Of a stretch of 64,000 nt of DNA, positions 11,770 to 23,762 are shown one piece after another (position 1 is the stretch's first letter; each line of letters opens with the position of its first letter). This DNA comes from Galeruca laticollis (Eukaryota > Arthropoda > Insecta > Coleoptera > Chrysomelidae). Made by a program: the position numbers and the translations under genes. A model generated the notes under the pieces. That model saw nothing but the letters and a program-made list of their open reading frames with translations, did not search any database and had not been told where the DNA came from. Location: contig OY998176.1 of the NCBI GenBank assembly GCA_963921935.1, forward strand, positions 182,615,842 to 182,679,841, read 5' to 3'.

Positions 11770-12155
11770 TTCTAATTCAATGGCACATACATCAACAAGT
11801 AGTGCAACAAGTAGGGCATCGTAAATACATCTTATTTTCTCACTCCGGTTTAAAATAAGTTTTATCTTTCGATGCCTGCTGGTAGTTAATTTTAATATAT
11901 AAAGGCGAGTGTCTAGCGGTCCGTAAGTCAGTTTACAGTTTAATTATGTAGTGAGCAGAACATTGAATATAAATAGTGTATAGTGTGAGTAATATAAATT
12001 AGTTGAATAGTTAAGTATCTAAATAAGTTAAGAGTAAGTAGATATAGCGTGTGTATAAATTTATCCCACCCGTCAGGATAAACTGTTTTAAATAAATAGA
12101 AAAACATTACATAGGTGTCTGAAGTGGGATCATATGAATAAATAGTTACGTAAAA
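11770..12155 (+). mobile_element. Possible 5' LTR and leader of a SAP-gag element
   Basis: This stretch precedes the gag start at 12156. It contains a 'tatataaaggcgag' TATA-like start region (about 11897), an AATAAA (about 12093) and a candidate primer-binding site 'ggtgtctgaagtgggat' near 12114. No second LTR is seen, so the boundaries are inferred. Confidence 0.4.
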
Positions 12156-12593
12156 ATGGCTAAAAGACTAAGTGACCTGAAAGTGACGGAACTAAAAGCG
12201 GAATAGTAAAATCGCGAGTTCGAAACGTCCGAAAGGAAGAATGAGTTAGTAGAAAGACTCAAAATGGCACTGGAAAGTGACAGCTTGCATCCAGAAACAT
12301 TTTTATTCAAAGACGAGGTTTCCACCTTAATCTCGTCAATTTCTGCTAATATGAAGAATTATATATCCGGTATGAAGAACGATATTTCTGCTAACATGGA
12401 CAAGCTTTCTGCCAATATCTTATTAATGAAAAATGATATTGCCGCTGACGTCGAAAATAAAATTTCGTCTCTAAAATCGGATATTGAAAATAAGATTGCA
12501 ACGATGGACGAGAAAATCGAGGAGTTAGAGAGAAATATGGCCGACTTAAGAACACAAGACACACCAGCAGAAGAAAGAAGATCGAACATATAA
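12156..12593 (+). pseudogene. gag fragment with SAP-like domain and coiled coil
   Basis: From ATG 12156 the frame reads a SAP-like helix-extended loop-helix (MAKRLSDLKVTELKAE, then NREFETSERKNELVERLK), interrupted by two adjacent stop codons at 12204-12209. It continues open in the same frame to 12593. The second part is a heptad-rich coiled coil with repeated 'SANM/MKNDI' units. SAP plus coiled coil at the N-terminus is known for some arthropod gypsy-type Gag proteins. No capsid core or pol follows, so this is a truncated dead copy. Confidence 0.6.
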
Positions 12594-13860
12594 AATCTTG
12601 CAAGCCAGAAGCACACTCCAAGATAGAAGATATTGACAGCTTCGCCTGAATCAAGGCCCCAACAATACCGTTGGATGCAAACACGACAGATACTGAGGCG
12701 AATAATTTTTTTAACACCCATTGAACAACTTTTCACACTTTTACTTTTACCCATAATTGTTCAACTATTCAGACAGCTTTTATAAAATTAAAAATCACTA
12801 AGCGTAGTATTCAAATTTCTCCAAACTAAATCACGCTTCACGTTTTCTAATTACAAATCTTTGAGGATTTATATTTACTTAATTATTTTGCTACATTCAC
12901 ATCATACTCTGTGTCTACAAGAGCGCCATTCTGGATGGTTTTGGAACTGTTTTTTAGAGCGTAGGTACAGCTGGACACTTTTTCAACTTTTCTCCCATAA
13001 TATAAAATTCCTCGTGGAAATGAAGCACCACCCCCGTACTAAAATTAGAACTAGTTTGTTCGAGTTGATGCAGCAAACGCCCATAGTAGGCATATAATTC
13101 GGAATGTAGCCTTTTAGTTGTGTTCTCTGCTTCGACTCCTTAGTGATATATTCATTATCTTTGAACTAATGTAGTTTTAATTACTGTATTTAAATCGCAG
13201 AATGACTAATGAGTTATATATTAAGTTTTTGGACTCCATTGTGGATTAAAGTGGCGAAATTGAAAATGACAGATCAGAATGTGTTCATAAACCGAATATG
13301 AAGCCCACGTATATGCAAATATTTTTGTACTTTAATTTATTTGACTGACAACAACTCGACCCAGTCATTGAAAATTAGGATCATTAGCAATCAATCGTCA
13401 TTGAAGAATAGTACGAGTATATTAAAGTATAAGTGGATAAAGAGGTCTTTCAAACACGCGCGATTTTCGAGCACGACGGCGCAGCAGTTTTAATGTTTCA
13501 GCATACAACAGACTGCAGATAGGAAATATAATGATTAAGAAAATTGCGAAAAAAAGCAGAATTAAAACAAGCATCGACAAAACTCTCTCTACCGGGTTGC
13601 AAAATTAGATATTGGAAGTTGTTTACTTTCCTGCCTCCAGTCTAAATTAAAATATTTACGCAATATTTCAAATGGAATCCATAATAAATAAAAAAGTAAT
13701 GTTATAAATGGAACTAACTGTTTCTAAATGATTCCACTAAATAATGGGAAAATCTTAAGAATTCTAAAAAAATTAACAATTGTTATGATATAAAAATATC
13801 ATCATCAGAATGACAAAAGTTACAGTTGATGTGATGCCTACCTGATGTTTAATAATTATT
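12594..13860. other. No recognised gene
   Basis: AT-rich sequence after the broken gag. Short frames at 12861-13097 and near 13255-13340 show no recognisable motif. Confidence 0.5.
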
Positions 13861-13863
13861 TTT

Positions 13864-13971
13864 GGTATTAATACTGTTGGGGCAGTACCGTCTAAAATTG
13901 CAGATTTTTTGAATTTACCCAACGGAAAAGAATACCGTGGCCACTGTTTAAGACGTTCTTCGACATCGATA
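13864..13971 (+). pseudogene. Tyrosine recombinase fragment (GHCLRRSS box)
   Basis: A 36-codon open stretch reads VPSKIADFLNLPNGKEYRG followed by HCLRRSSTS. This matches the region around the conserved H-x-x-R box of insect Crypton-like tyrosine recombinases, in which 'YTGHCFRRSSATLL' is typical. It ends where the large inverted repeat begins. The rest of the gene is not next to it. Confidence 0.6.
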
Positions 13972-14562
13972 TCGTATATTCTTTCAACTGCATATTTGCA
14001 AAAAAATTCATATCTGCCATAAAAAAATATCCGAACTATGCGAAATTTTGAACCCAGGTGTTGTTCGAGTCGCGGAATCTGAATATCCTGTCAAAATTAG
14101 CCTAGAGGTCAGGACGGCACTAGGAAATTCATCACCTGGAGTTCCCGTTTAACTTACGGATACATAAAGATTAGTGCCCCGGGTTTTTCTTAGGTCGCCC
14201 GTCACGAATTTGACATCGGTAACCCGCCCCGAAGGACCTGGGGCTCCGAACGACATAACTAGTGTAACGTCACCCCCTGGAGTTTTGTTGAAATTTTGCC
14301 GTCAAAATGTTGAAAATTCCTTCAATGAATGTTAATAAATATGTGAGTTACGCTGGATGTTCAATGTATTATCAAGCTAAGTATTCCGTTGGAAGATTCT
14401 TTATTACTTCGATCTTTCACTATCATTTATTGGGTTGACGGTACGAACTGTACCAATGGCGGCCAATAATGAAGTTCTCCGAGAAGTAAATATTTTAACT
14501 GATGATATTTAGAATGTAAGTCAGTTGTTTGTAATTAAAAAGTTCAACTATTTTGGAAATTA

Positions 14563-14604
<42 letters not shown>

Positions 14605-15110
14605 TATATATATATATATATCATTTGTACCAATACCTCGTCCTTTTCCTTGAAATAGAATCCATGGAATTTATAATGAAAATTTAGTGGATGGTAGTGT
14701 GTCAAATAATTGGTGAAGAGCGACCCGAAGATCCCCTGGAAAACGAGTTTCCAGAGACTCGGTAAGTTGTTCCAGCAAAACTCCAGGGGATGTCGTTAGA
14801 AGTCAAGTCGTCCGGTGCACCAGGTCTCTCGGGGCAGGTTATCGATGTCAAATTCGTGACGAGCGACCTAAAAAAACCCGGGCCACGAATTGTTCCTGAT
14901 TTATCCGTAAGTTTAACGGGAACTCTAGGAGATGACGTCCTTAGTGCCGTCCTGACCTCCAGGTGTACATGAGGCTAATTTGAACAGGGTATTCAGATTT
15001 CGCGACTCGAAAAAACCCTGGTTGCAAAATTTAGCATAGTTCGGGTGTTTTTTTAGGGCAGATATGAATTGTTTTCAAAATATGTAGTTGAAAGAATGCA
15101 CTTTTCGATG
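13960..15110. repeat. Large imperfect inverted repeat (arms about 340 bp)
   Basis: The left arm (about 13960-14300) and right arm (about 14766-15110) are clear reverse complements: compare 'ctgaatatcctgtcaaaatt' with the complement of the stretch near 14990, and 'gtcaggacggcacta' with its complement near 14945. The spacer of about 465 bp holds a (TA)n tract (14566-14621). Divergence between arms is moderate, so the element is old. The 60-codon ORF at 14790 lies within an arm and is not a gene. Confidence 0.85.
14566..14621. repeat. (TA)n microsatellite with one TGCA interruption
   Basis: TA run inside the spacer of the large inverted repeat. Confidence 0.95.
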
Positions 15111-16020
15111 CACAAATGCATTTTCAATCCGTTGCAAAATACAAACTGTGCACAAAGTTTTTAAATGAGCTCATGAAGAGAATGCAAAAAAACGCATCTC
15201 AATCCGTCTTAGCGCGCAAATTTCCTGGGGTTTGTGCCAAATTACTTCGCCTATTATAAGTAGCGTGTTCTTTTTTCTACTTTATAGCACAAATAAGATA
15301 AATTTCGGCATGATGACATTTTATTGAGTGTCAAAATTACGTCATTACGTAATGAGCGTAGATGAAAAAAACTTGTTGAGTAGTTTCGTATGGTAGCAGG
15401 GAAAACGTTGTGAACCTAATATGCGCGTAACGTAACCTTTCGCACTGCTTCGGTAAAGAATAATAAAATGTCAGGAGTCAGAATGTCGACTAATAAGCAA
15501 CGCCAAAGTATATCTTGCAAATCATGCTGGGTTTCAGATCTTTAAAAGTTGTTCAATTGAACTCTCTACAAAATATACAATTTTTTTTAAATCGTATGCT
15601 AGGGAGGATCTCATGTTCTATGTGCTTGTATATTGTTCTGGCAGTTCTCAATGACGCCGTACCTGAAGTTGCCAATGAGAGGAATAAACAAACAACTTGC
15701 AATATAAAAGAAATAGTTATAACCTTTTTATTGAAATAAATTCACCTAAAATAAGTAACATATTTGGAAAAAATATTATGTGTTTACACTTAAAGTATGC
15801 ACCACAGGTTATCTATCTTAGTCGGAGGTTAAATCCGATAGGTGAAAAATTTTGCGGTCCGTGAAGTCAACAATGGATATGTAAAACTTCTTAATTTTAC
15901 AGACTTCACGTTCAGTTAACGACCTTAAAAAATGGCGATAATTTAAAAAAGCAATAAAGTCGACACAATGAGAAGCAGTAAAAAACGCCAGCGAAATTCT
16001 AAAGACCTTGACGATCAATT
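15111..16020. other. No recognised gene
   Basis: The ORFs at 15515-15739 and 15818-16018 lack recognisable motifs. Around 16090-16180, 'cgaaatttcaccaaaaat' resembles a piece of the 172-bp repeat seen at 19.2 kb. Confidence 0.45.
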
Positions 16021-16788
16021 TTCTTGGAAACTCTCAAAGCATTAACAAATTTTTTATCATTGAGAAGCGCTAACAAAGTTTCAACGCCTAAGAAAATAAA
16101 TCGAAATTTCACCAAAAATTACCAAAAAATGTGGTATATCCAACACTTGTGGATTTGATTCGATAGTTCAAATATGCGCCTGGGGTTTCTGCGATAGTCA
16201 ATCTTTTAGAGCCTTATTAATAAAAGTTTCTTACACCGCCCTTACTCTTAGGTTACAGGAGACTAGTGGAGGTTTAAAGTAATAATAAATTATTAATAAA
16301 CTCTGACTAGGGAGAGAATAGTTACTCTTTCTTTATTACTCCGTTTGGACGTGACTTAAGACACAGTTGTTTACTGTTTTACAGTAAGGTGATATAAGAA
16401 TAGGCCCATAAAGGGACGTTATTGTGACATCTGTTCTGTTAATGTAACAACATGTGTTCTGGGATTCAATTCTCCAGATCGTCCGTTCATTGAACGTATA
16501 CGTTCGTGATGTAATGAGCGTACTCGTATATTTGTGGAAACTGCAATTCTCAGGGAACGAATTATGAGCTAATCGTTCCTAAAAGGTCGCTCAAATATTT
16601 AGTCGAAGACGAGTGCTCTTTATTAGACGTTCATTGGGTACGTTGAGTTAGGCGAATTTTCTGTTGACTGTTTCCTGTGTATTATTTAGATACTTAACTT
16701 TTACTTTTTTGAATTAAAATTTATGTAGAATATATTTTGTTGGATAATATGAATAATATTGTGAGGGTAACTAAAATTTCGGTACAGG

Positions 16789-16989
16789 GTGTTGAGAGAC
16801 AATATTATGAGATTTAGGCGGAATCCATTATACAATTTAACAGAAAATGTGTTTTTCCGTTATTTCCGTTTGAACAAACAATTATTATTTCGATATTTTA
16901 TAGAAATGTTGGATTCTTTTCTCACTCCACCTAGGAGAGTTCATGATTTGGCTAAGCAAACAAAGGTGAGCTACTTTTCTAAAAAATGA
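16789..16989 (+). pseudogene. HARBI1-like nuclease N-terminal fragment
   Basis: The frame reads MRFRRNPLYNLTENVFFRYF then RLNKQLLFRYFIEMLDSFL and TPPRRVHDLAKQTK. This matches the start of PIF/Harbinger DDE nucleases (a 'D/NPLxxxtdxeFxxrFRLsK' region). It stops after about 60 codons, possibly at a GT donor ('acaaaggtgagc'). The catalytic triad is absent. Confidence 0.6.
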
Positions 16990-17339
16990 TGATTTGCAGA
17001 GCGCTGATAAATTTTGAAACAAATTTATTATTTTGTAGATAAAAATCCATAAATAGGTCGATTTTTTATTTTAATTGCCGATTTTTGTAATAATGTGCGA
17101 AAATGATAACGTGACCAGTTTTGACACGGAGACGTAATCGGTGATTTTTTAATATTGAAATGTGGGTCTTGTAATACCTCATTTGAAAAGAATTCTAATA
17201 ATGTATTCAGCATTATCATACTTAACTGCCTAATGCTTATGCAGAGAAAATAAAATGTAATTTAATTTAATCAGTGAATAATTTTACAATGTACGAACTG
17301 CAATATTAAATTCATTAATTCATAATATTTTCAGCTAAA

Positions 17340-17995
17340 TTAAATCGTCAAAATGCCATCCACCGGTCTCTTGCCAATAAGCAAATCGACAAACACATTT
17401 TTCTTACACATTACGAATAACATGCTGAGTAATTCTATTAACTTCGTCTCTAATTCAGCCTTTCAACTCTGTATATTTTGCGGCTTATCTACATAAACCT
17501 TTTAAACAACCCTATAGAAACAAATCTAGAGGTGTAAGATCTGGAGATTGGTTATTGTCTACCAACCCACCTAACAGGAAAACACTGGTTAAAAAACTCG
17601 CGAACATCACGTGATACTGTCATCAGGTAAGTTAGGATTGTTGACGTCTGGCAAGGACTGGTATAACTTCTGTTCGCAGAAATTGCGATAACGTTTTCGT
17701 GTAAGATTTTCTTCAAAATTATAAGGACCAATAATTGTGTCATTATTTATTCCCGCCCAAACATTGATTTTGTGATGGAGTTGAATATGACATTCAGTCA
17801 TCCAGTGACGATTATCGTTACTCCAGTATCTGCAACTTTGACGATTGACTGGACCATTTATTTAAAATATAGTCTTATCAGAAAACATAATATTTTTAAT
17901 AAAACGTAGATTTCGGTTACATAAATCCTGCAAAATGTCACAAAACTGCATACGGCGATCGGGAGCATCATCACTTACCCACAGCATTCAGAACA
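17340..17995 (-). pseudogene. Tc1/mariner-superfamily transposase fragment
   Basis: On the minus strand, with stops and frameshifts, the order is: a region like VNRQSCRYW; then MTECHIQLHHKINVWAGI, IIGPYNFEENL; then VREFFNQCFPVRWVGR; then a decayed SPDLTPLDLFL-like third-Asp region and NRITQHV near 17430. This is the common insect mariner-type transposase order. The piece lies opposite in strand to the surrounding Harbinger remnant, so it is probably nested. Confidence 0.65.
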
Positions 17996-18729
17996 CCTAT
18001 TCTTCGATGCATTTTGCCACGATGTCAAGTTTATTCTTCTTTCGAGATGAGCCAATAACTTCATTGGAACGAGTAGCTGAAGACATGCTCGAGAATTGAT
18101 TTCATTCGAACTATAGGTTCGACTTCACTCGTTAACGAACGTGTACGCTCCGCGAATAATCGATGTCGAGAATTGATCCCCTTTACCTTTCATTCATTTA
18201 AAAATACCAAGCAAGTTATCTATCAGTTTGAATTTGAATTTCGGGTTAGAAATAATTATTTCGAATTTTCTTTACGTTTTTTTATTGTTAATAGTTCAAC
18301 GTATATTTAATATGACTTCTGTTAAATAACGGGTCCGTTCCTTGAATTGGGATGATGCTGAACAGGTGAATAAATATATTTAAATGAAGAAATGTAAAAG
18401 TGTTAACGTCATCCGAATCAGAAACAATTATTTCCTGCGCTACATACCCCGACAGGACTTGAATTACACTTCATCAGAAGACGTGATGGAGTAGTTGAAG
18501 AACCGACTGTTTAAAATATTATTTATATATAAAATAGTTATCTACAATTCGACATAATGAATGCACATTAATATATATTTTGATGTATTATAGCAACTGC
18601 TCCTGTCTATTATTCAATATTTGTCTGCCATTATAATAATAGAAAATAAGTCGCTGAAGGCTGAAGCTTGGCAGTAGATACACAAAAGGTTAGTGGTATG
18701 GTTCAGTATATTATATCTCTATTCAGTAA

Positions 18730-19036
18730 ATTATTTTCTAGATTTAATGAAGCCAACAATCACAGTAGATAGCTAGGCCAACTTCAGTTACAATGGAAGC
18801 AACTGCCAAGAAAAGCTAAAAGCTGTAGTTCCACTAAAATGGCACAATTGGTTACTGGAGGTGGCCTCAAACAACCGAGCCCAGCACCGAAAGACCAGAA
18901 GATTGTAGATTTGTTGAATCTTTGGGAGCTAGTGGTTGATCACAATACCTACAATTGTGATAGCATTGTAGTAATTGTAATTATTCTTATTTCTTTTGTA
19001 CAAATACCTTCATTTCTAATAAGCTATAGCCATTAA
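18730..19036 (+). pseudogene. Myb/SANT-like Harbinger adaptor fragment (tentative)
   Basis: The frame contains LGQLQLQWKQLPRKAKS, then KMAQLVTGGGLKQPSP and KDQKIVDLL. A 'KaR...TGGGxxxxP' stretch after a SANT domain is typical of Myb/SANT-like proteins encoded by Harbinger elements and their host derivatives. Its position 0.6 kb beyond the HARBI1-like remnant supports that origin. Confidence 0.4.
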
Positions 19037-19174
19037 TGTTCACTTCAGGATACTTCAAAAATGACAGAAATGGAAACTATTTCAATCATCACATCAGAAA
19101 CTACTAATATTGAAGAGCCTACAATTCTAAGTAGAAATAAACGGTTTTAAAGATTAAAACTAACTTTTCCGTAT

Positions 19175-19916
19175 CTGTGCCCTGAACAATATTCTATCAT
19201 AAAATTGTTACTTGTATACACTTCGGGGGATGTATCATGCTAACAAACCGAAATTTCTCCAAAAATAACCAAAAATTTAGTATATCTGGATTTATAGGAC
19301 CCGCTGTACTCGCTCTAGTCAACTGAAAATCAATAGGATACATCTGTGAGAAACCTTGAACAATACTCAATCATAAAATTGATCAATCGTATACTCTCTG
19401 GAGGCTGTATCGTGGTAACAAACTGAAAATTCTCCAAAAAAAAATTACAAAAATTTGGTACTGCAAGTACCATAGCACCCGTTGTACCGTTCATATTTAA
19501 GACGGTCTGAATAATATCCAATCATAAAATTGGTCACTTCTATATACTCCGGAGGCTGTATCGTGCTAACAAACTGAAACTTCTCCAAAAATGACAAAAA
19601 TATCATATTTAAAGTACCGTAGCACCTGTTGTATTGGCTCTGGTGAGCTGAAAATTAATAGGGTTCATCAGTGAGATGTCCTGAATAATATTCAATCATA
19701 AAATTGGTGACTTATTGAACTCAGGAGGCTGTATTGTGCTAATAAACTGAAATTTCTCAAAAAATGACAAAATATCGTACTTCAAGTACCATAGCACCCG
19801 TTGTACTAGCTCTGGTGCACTGAAAATCAATAGGGTTCATCTGTGACATGTCCTTAACAATATTCCATCATAAAATTGCTGACTTATTGCACTCCGGAGG
19901 CTATATCGTGCTAACA
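19175..19916. repeat. 172-bp tandem repeat array, about 4-5 units
   Basis: Units carrying 'aatcataaaattg', 'ggaggctgtatcgtgctaac' and 'aactgaaatttctccaaaaa' start near 19195, 19369, 19520, 19693 and 19865. The spacing is about 172 bp, except one unit shortened to about 151 bp. The last unit is cut by the gypsy LTR. The same unit reappears at the very end of the window. Confidence 0.9.
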
Positions 19917-20189
19917 AGACATGAATTATGTCGTCACCTCGCTTGGTTCCCATAAGAAGATGCTGACGCTGTCTATCCCACAGTCCGGAGTTTAGTTTCC
20001 CCGAATCCGACTTTTGAGGGAATTCAACAAGATTGCGAAGGTGTTTTGTGGACGATGCGCTCATCTTTTAGTTAGTTGTAGACTAGATTTCAAACTACAA
20101 ACATATATTTTTCATAATTGTTATAATATTATTTAAATTGTAAAAATAAAGTTTTTTAAAAAGTTACTTATAGATATCCGAATTAAAAT

Positions 20190-20207
20190 TGGCGCAGTCA
20201 GTAGGAT
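20190..20207 (+). other. Primer-binding site, tRNA-Ser type
   Basis: 'tggcgcagtcagtaggat' differs at one position from the TGGCGCAGTCGGTAGGAT primer site used by 17.6-type gypsy elements. It follows directly on the presumed 5' LTR. Confidence 0.8.
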
Positions 20208-20487
20208 ATCCGGGTTATCGCGTATCGAACGTGGTGCTTTCGTTTTAACGATTAACTGGATACCGAACATAGTTGATTCGTTGTGAAGTGTTGAAGAGGA
20301 CCGTCTACCAGTGACCCGTCTGAAGCCCTTCGTCACCGAAACATCGAGAATTGGAACTAACATTGTCCATTTCTGCAAGGATCGATACTTCTGGAGGAGA
20401 CATAAATCGCAAATCCAGGGCTCTTCCTTATAGCTGTTAGGAAGGATATGCTTGAAGTAACTCTATTATTTCTGTAAGTACATTTGA

Positions 20488-21786
20488 ATGTCTATCGAGA
20501 ATTTATCTGATATACTTGAAAATTTATATTTGGGTGACTCTCTAACTGACTCTCAAATTAATCGTAGAAAACCTGATTACTCAAAAAATCAATCTATAAT
20601 GGCTCAATTTAAATCAGAATATTTAAATTGTATTCCCGAATGCAATGGGAATCCAAATGAATTAAATCGGTATATTTCGATTTGTGACCAAATTATTCAA
20701 AATTTTTACGATTTTGCAAATCCAGCTAATTTTCATAATGTTTACTTATTAAATTCGCTTATTTCTAAACTCACGGGCAACGCTAGACTAGTTGTAAATA
20801 TTCAATTATCAACTAACTGGAAAGAACTAAGAGAAACGCTACAGAGAAACTTTTCTGACCAAAGAGACGAAGCTTGTCTCAACAGAGATTTAGTAATGTT
20901 AAGACAAAATCAAAACGAAAGTGCGCAACAGTTCTACGATCGATGCCTTAAAATTTTGAATCTAATTTGTAGCTATGTAGATATGCATGAAACAAGCCAA
21001 GAAGCAAAAGTTCTGTAACGCAATTTGTACAATGAATTAACATTAAAAATATTCTTGTCAGGTCTCAAAGATCCTCTTGGTACTACGATACGTTGTATGA
21101 GACCACAAACACTGAGTGAGGCCTTACAACTCGTTACCCAAGAAGATAACACACATTATTTTCAAAATTCAAACCAAAATAGACAAATAGCCCGACAAAA
21201 TAATTTTTCCACAAGCCAACAGCCACAACAAAGATTTTCAAATAACTATTCAAACGATAATTTTAGTAATTCATTTAATCAATATAGGAATCAAAATTCA
21301 CAAGTGTCGTTACCTTCTCAACCTATTGATATACAACCAAAACCGAATAATCGCTCACAAAATTTATTCACAAATGCTCAAGTATTTGGTACAAACAATC
21401 AACTAAATAGAAATGTTTTCAAACCAAATTATACTAATAATAATTTCGATAGGCCTACGCCAATGAGCGTAAGCACTAGAAATACATTAAGGCCCACACC
21501 AATGAGTGTGAATACAAGAAACACTCCGAGACCTCCACCAACGAACTTCCAAAATAACCAAAATTATTCAAATTCGCGATCATTTGATCAATCAATGCCA
21601 CCCAGACGAACTTTTGTTTCAGAAGAATTGTGTAATACAGAATTCAATGAAAATTACGATAATTTCGAGGAACAGTACGATATTGTAGAAACTGATGACT
21701 TGCAAGAACAAGCACTCGATAGTGAGAACGTTGCAGGTACGAATCAAACTTTTCAGAAAACGTTTTGCAACAGGAACCCGATTTAG
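20488..21786 (+). pseudogene. gypsy gag with in-frame stop
   Basis: One frame of about 433 codons is interrupted by TAA at 21016-21018, just before a conserved 'F(L/V)SGLK' region (LTLKIFLSGLKDPLG). The N-terminal two thirds are an insect gypsy-type capsid (YISICDQII, KLTGNARLVV, FYDRCLKIL). The C-terminus is Asn/Gln/Pro-rich with two copies of an 11-residue RPTPMSV repeat. I see no CCHC zinc knuckle, as is usual in this group. The protease frame overlaps the end of gag. Confidence 0.85.
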
Positions 21787-21941
21787 TATCAAATATCATT
21801 CCATTTAATACTACAGATGCAAGTGAATTACCATATGTTATTTTACCTGAATACTCGTATAATATAAAAGTTTCACTTGACTCTGGTTCGACAAAATCGT
21901 TTATCGACCCAGATATAGCTAATAAGTTTTCCCTAATTTGA
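21744..21941 (+). pseudogene. gypsy protease
   Basis: This frame overlaps the end of gag by about 40 bp and carries the aspartic-protease motif LDSGSTKSF. It ends at TGA 21939-21941. The -1 type overlap is expected for gag-pol frameshifting. The sequence between here and the RT is broken. Confidence 0.75.
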
Positions 21942-22149
21942 TCAGGCATGACCCATTTGTTGTATCCACAGTGTTTCAAAAATCAGCACATAAATTTAGT
22001 GCATGTATTCCAGCTTCAAAGTTATTTAAATAGCAAAAAAATAAAACATTTAAATTCTATATATTTAAGTTCCATAATGTCTTCAGAGGATTGTTTGGAC
22101 TCGATAGTTTGAAATCATTACAAGGGATATTTAATTACACCACACACAA

Positions 22150-22515
22150 AAATTAAACTACTATTCCAAAAAACACAAACGGATTTAAACCTAATAAATG
22201 TGAATGCCAGATCAGAACAAGTTATTAAAGTAAAAACGTCCATAAACAATGGCGAACTAATTATTCCGCATCACAAATTTCATAACTGTGAAATACCGGA
22301 ATGTCTTACAATTGCAAAGAACGGCCAAGCCTTGACAACTATTTTGAATAATACACAAAATAATGTAACATTAGATTTTTCTGAACCTTCAACTGAAGAA
22401 AAGTAAACATGTACAAGAAATCGAACTAAATAATTTTGACGAATTTCCTAACAAAAATTTAGATACAACAAAAATTAGAGTAAATCACTTAAATAATGAG
22501 GAACGTAATGAAGTA
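22150..22515 (+). pseudogene. gypsy pol linker between protease and RT, broken
   Basis: 22200-22406 is open (SEQVIKVKTSINNGELIIP, then IPECLTIAKNGQAL). A frame change follows, and 22411-22515 reads EIELNNFDEFPNKN and ends at the TA where the mariner is inserted. This is the segment that normally links protease to RT in insect gypsy elements. Confidence 0.7.
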
Positions 22516-23762
22516 CGGTATCCGCCAAAATAAACACTACCGAAACAGAGAGTGCTGTGGAGTTGTTTATGTAATATGGATTTGTCATATTTGACTTAAT
22601 TGTCATTAGTTGATATATTAATAGTACGCTGCAGTTAAATTTGATTTAAAAATGGTTCTAACAACGGAAGAAAATTTTTTTTGGTAGAGCATTATTTTCG
22701 TTCATACGGAAAAGGTCGTAATGATGGTCCAAGCTTAGAACAGGTGTCAATAAAATATCAACAAAAATTTAATAAAGCAGCTCCTAGTAAAAGTGTGATG
22801 TTAGCTGTTGTTGAAAAATTTCGTCGCACTGGTAGTGTATTGTGTCAACGTAAAGGTTCTTCAGGTCGTCGAAAAACAGTATGCACTAACGAAAATGAAG
22901 TTGTGCAATCACCTCAAAGAAGTCTTGTAAGAACTGCATGTAAACTCAACATTAGTGAAACGTCTTTACGTCGCATGTTCAAATCAATTGGTGGTTATCC
23001 ATACCGTATTCAAGTTGGACAACGACTAAATGCTGCAGACAAACGTGCAAGAGAAAGTTACTGTGGTCGTATGTTGAGTTTAATATACGAAGATCCCGAA
23101 TTTTTGAAAAACATATGGTTTTCAGACGAGAGTCACGTTCATCTTAGCGGCTATATTAATCGACAAACAACCAGACTCCACAGTCTTCGAGTTACCGTTT
23201 GGTGCGCGGTATCTGGTCATGGAATGATTGGTCCTTATTTCGTTGAAGATGATAATCAGAATCCACTTACTGTCAACCAAGAGCGTTATAGAGAGAAAAT
23301 TATTATACCTTTTGTGAGAGATCTAAATAACTTTTGCCGTGCACGAAATCTACAGTTTCGCACACAATGGTTCCAACAAGATGGTGCAACGAGCCATACA
23401 GCTGTGCGCACCTTAGACTTACTCCGTCAGCATTTCGATAATAGAATAATTTCTCAGGGAACAGACTTCGAATATCCTTCTGATTCACCTGATCTGACGC
23501 CACCTGACGCATACATTTGGGGCATAATGAAGGACAAAATATTTCACTCGGAAAATCCGCCGGCGAATATTGCCGAACTACGGGAAAGAATACAAAATAT
23601 TTTTCGGCAGTTACATCAACCACTTTTTATAAATATGTTTATTGACTTACAAAATCGATATGAAGCTTGTTTGCGCCGAAATGGTGAACATTTTGAACAC
23701 TTACATTACAGAAATTAAAAATTAATTTTTATTTTCGGTACTGTTTATTTTGTCGGATACTG
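22516..23762 (+). mobile_element. Mariner (DD41D type), nested in gypsy RT
   Basis: A 1,247-bp element flanked by TA duplications at 22514-22515 and 23763-23764. Inverted termini: 'cggtatccgccaaaataaac' on the left and 'cagtatccgacaaaataaac' (minus strand) on the right, with complementarity continuing to about 30 bp. Removing the element restores the surrounding gypsy reading frame without a gap apart from the duplicated TA, which confirms the insertion site. Confidence 0.95.
22652..23718 (+). pseudogene. Mariner transposase with poly-T frameshift
   Basis: The likely start is ATG 22652 (MVLTTEENFF), a typical mariner N-terminus. One T is missing from the T run at 22674-22681, which shifts the frame; from 22681 it is open to 23718. 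Features in order: helix-turn-helix regions (KSVMLAVVEKFRRTGSV; SETSLRRMFKSIGGYPYR), first Asp in WFSDESHVHLSGY, second in WFQQDGATSHTA, third in SPDLTPPDAYIWG. I count 41 residues between the second and third Asp, as in the insect rosa (DD41D) group. About 15 residues usually found between the 'GYxNRQ' and 'LHSxxVTVWCA' blocks are missing. Confidence 0.9.

Larger units (their letters stand above)
16458..18185. mobile_element. PIF/Harbinger-like element with candidate TIRs
   Basis: The left 'gggattcaattctccagatc' (from about 16460) and the complement of the right end ('ggggatcaattctcgacatc' on the minus strand, ending about 18181) are similar over roughly 50 bp, including an 'acgttcg' block. 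Between them lie a HARBI1-like N-terminal fragment and an opposing mariner fragment. I could not settle a 3-bp target duplication. Confidence 0.5.

Noticed and set aside
23303..23623. Minus-strand ORF inside the mariner
   Set aside because: It is the shadow of the transposase frame.
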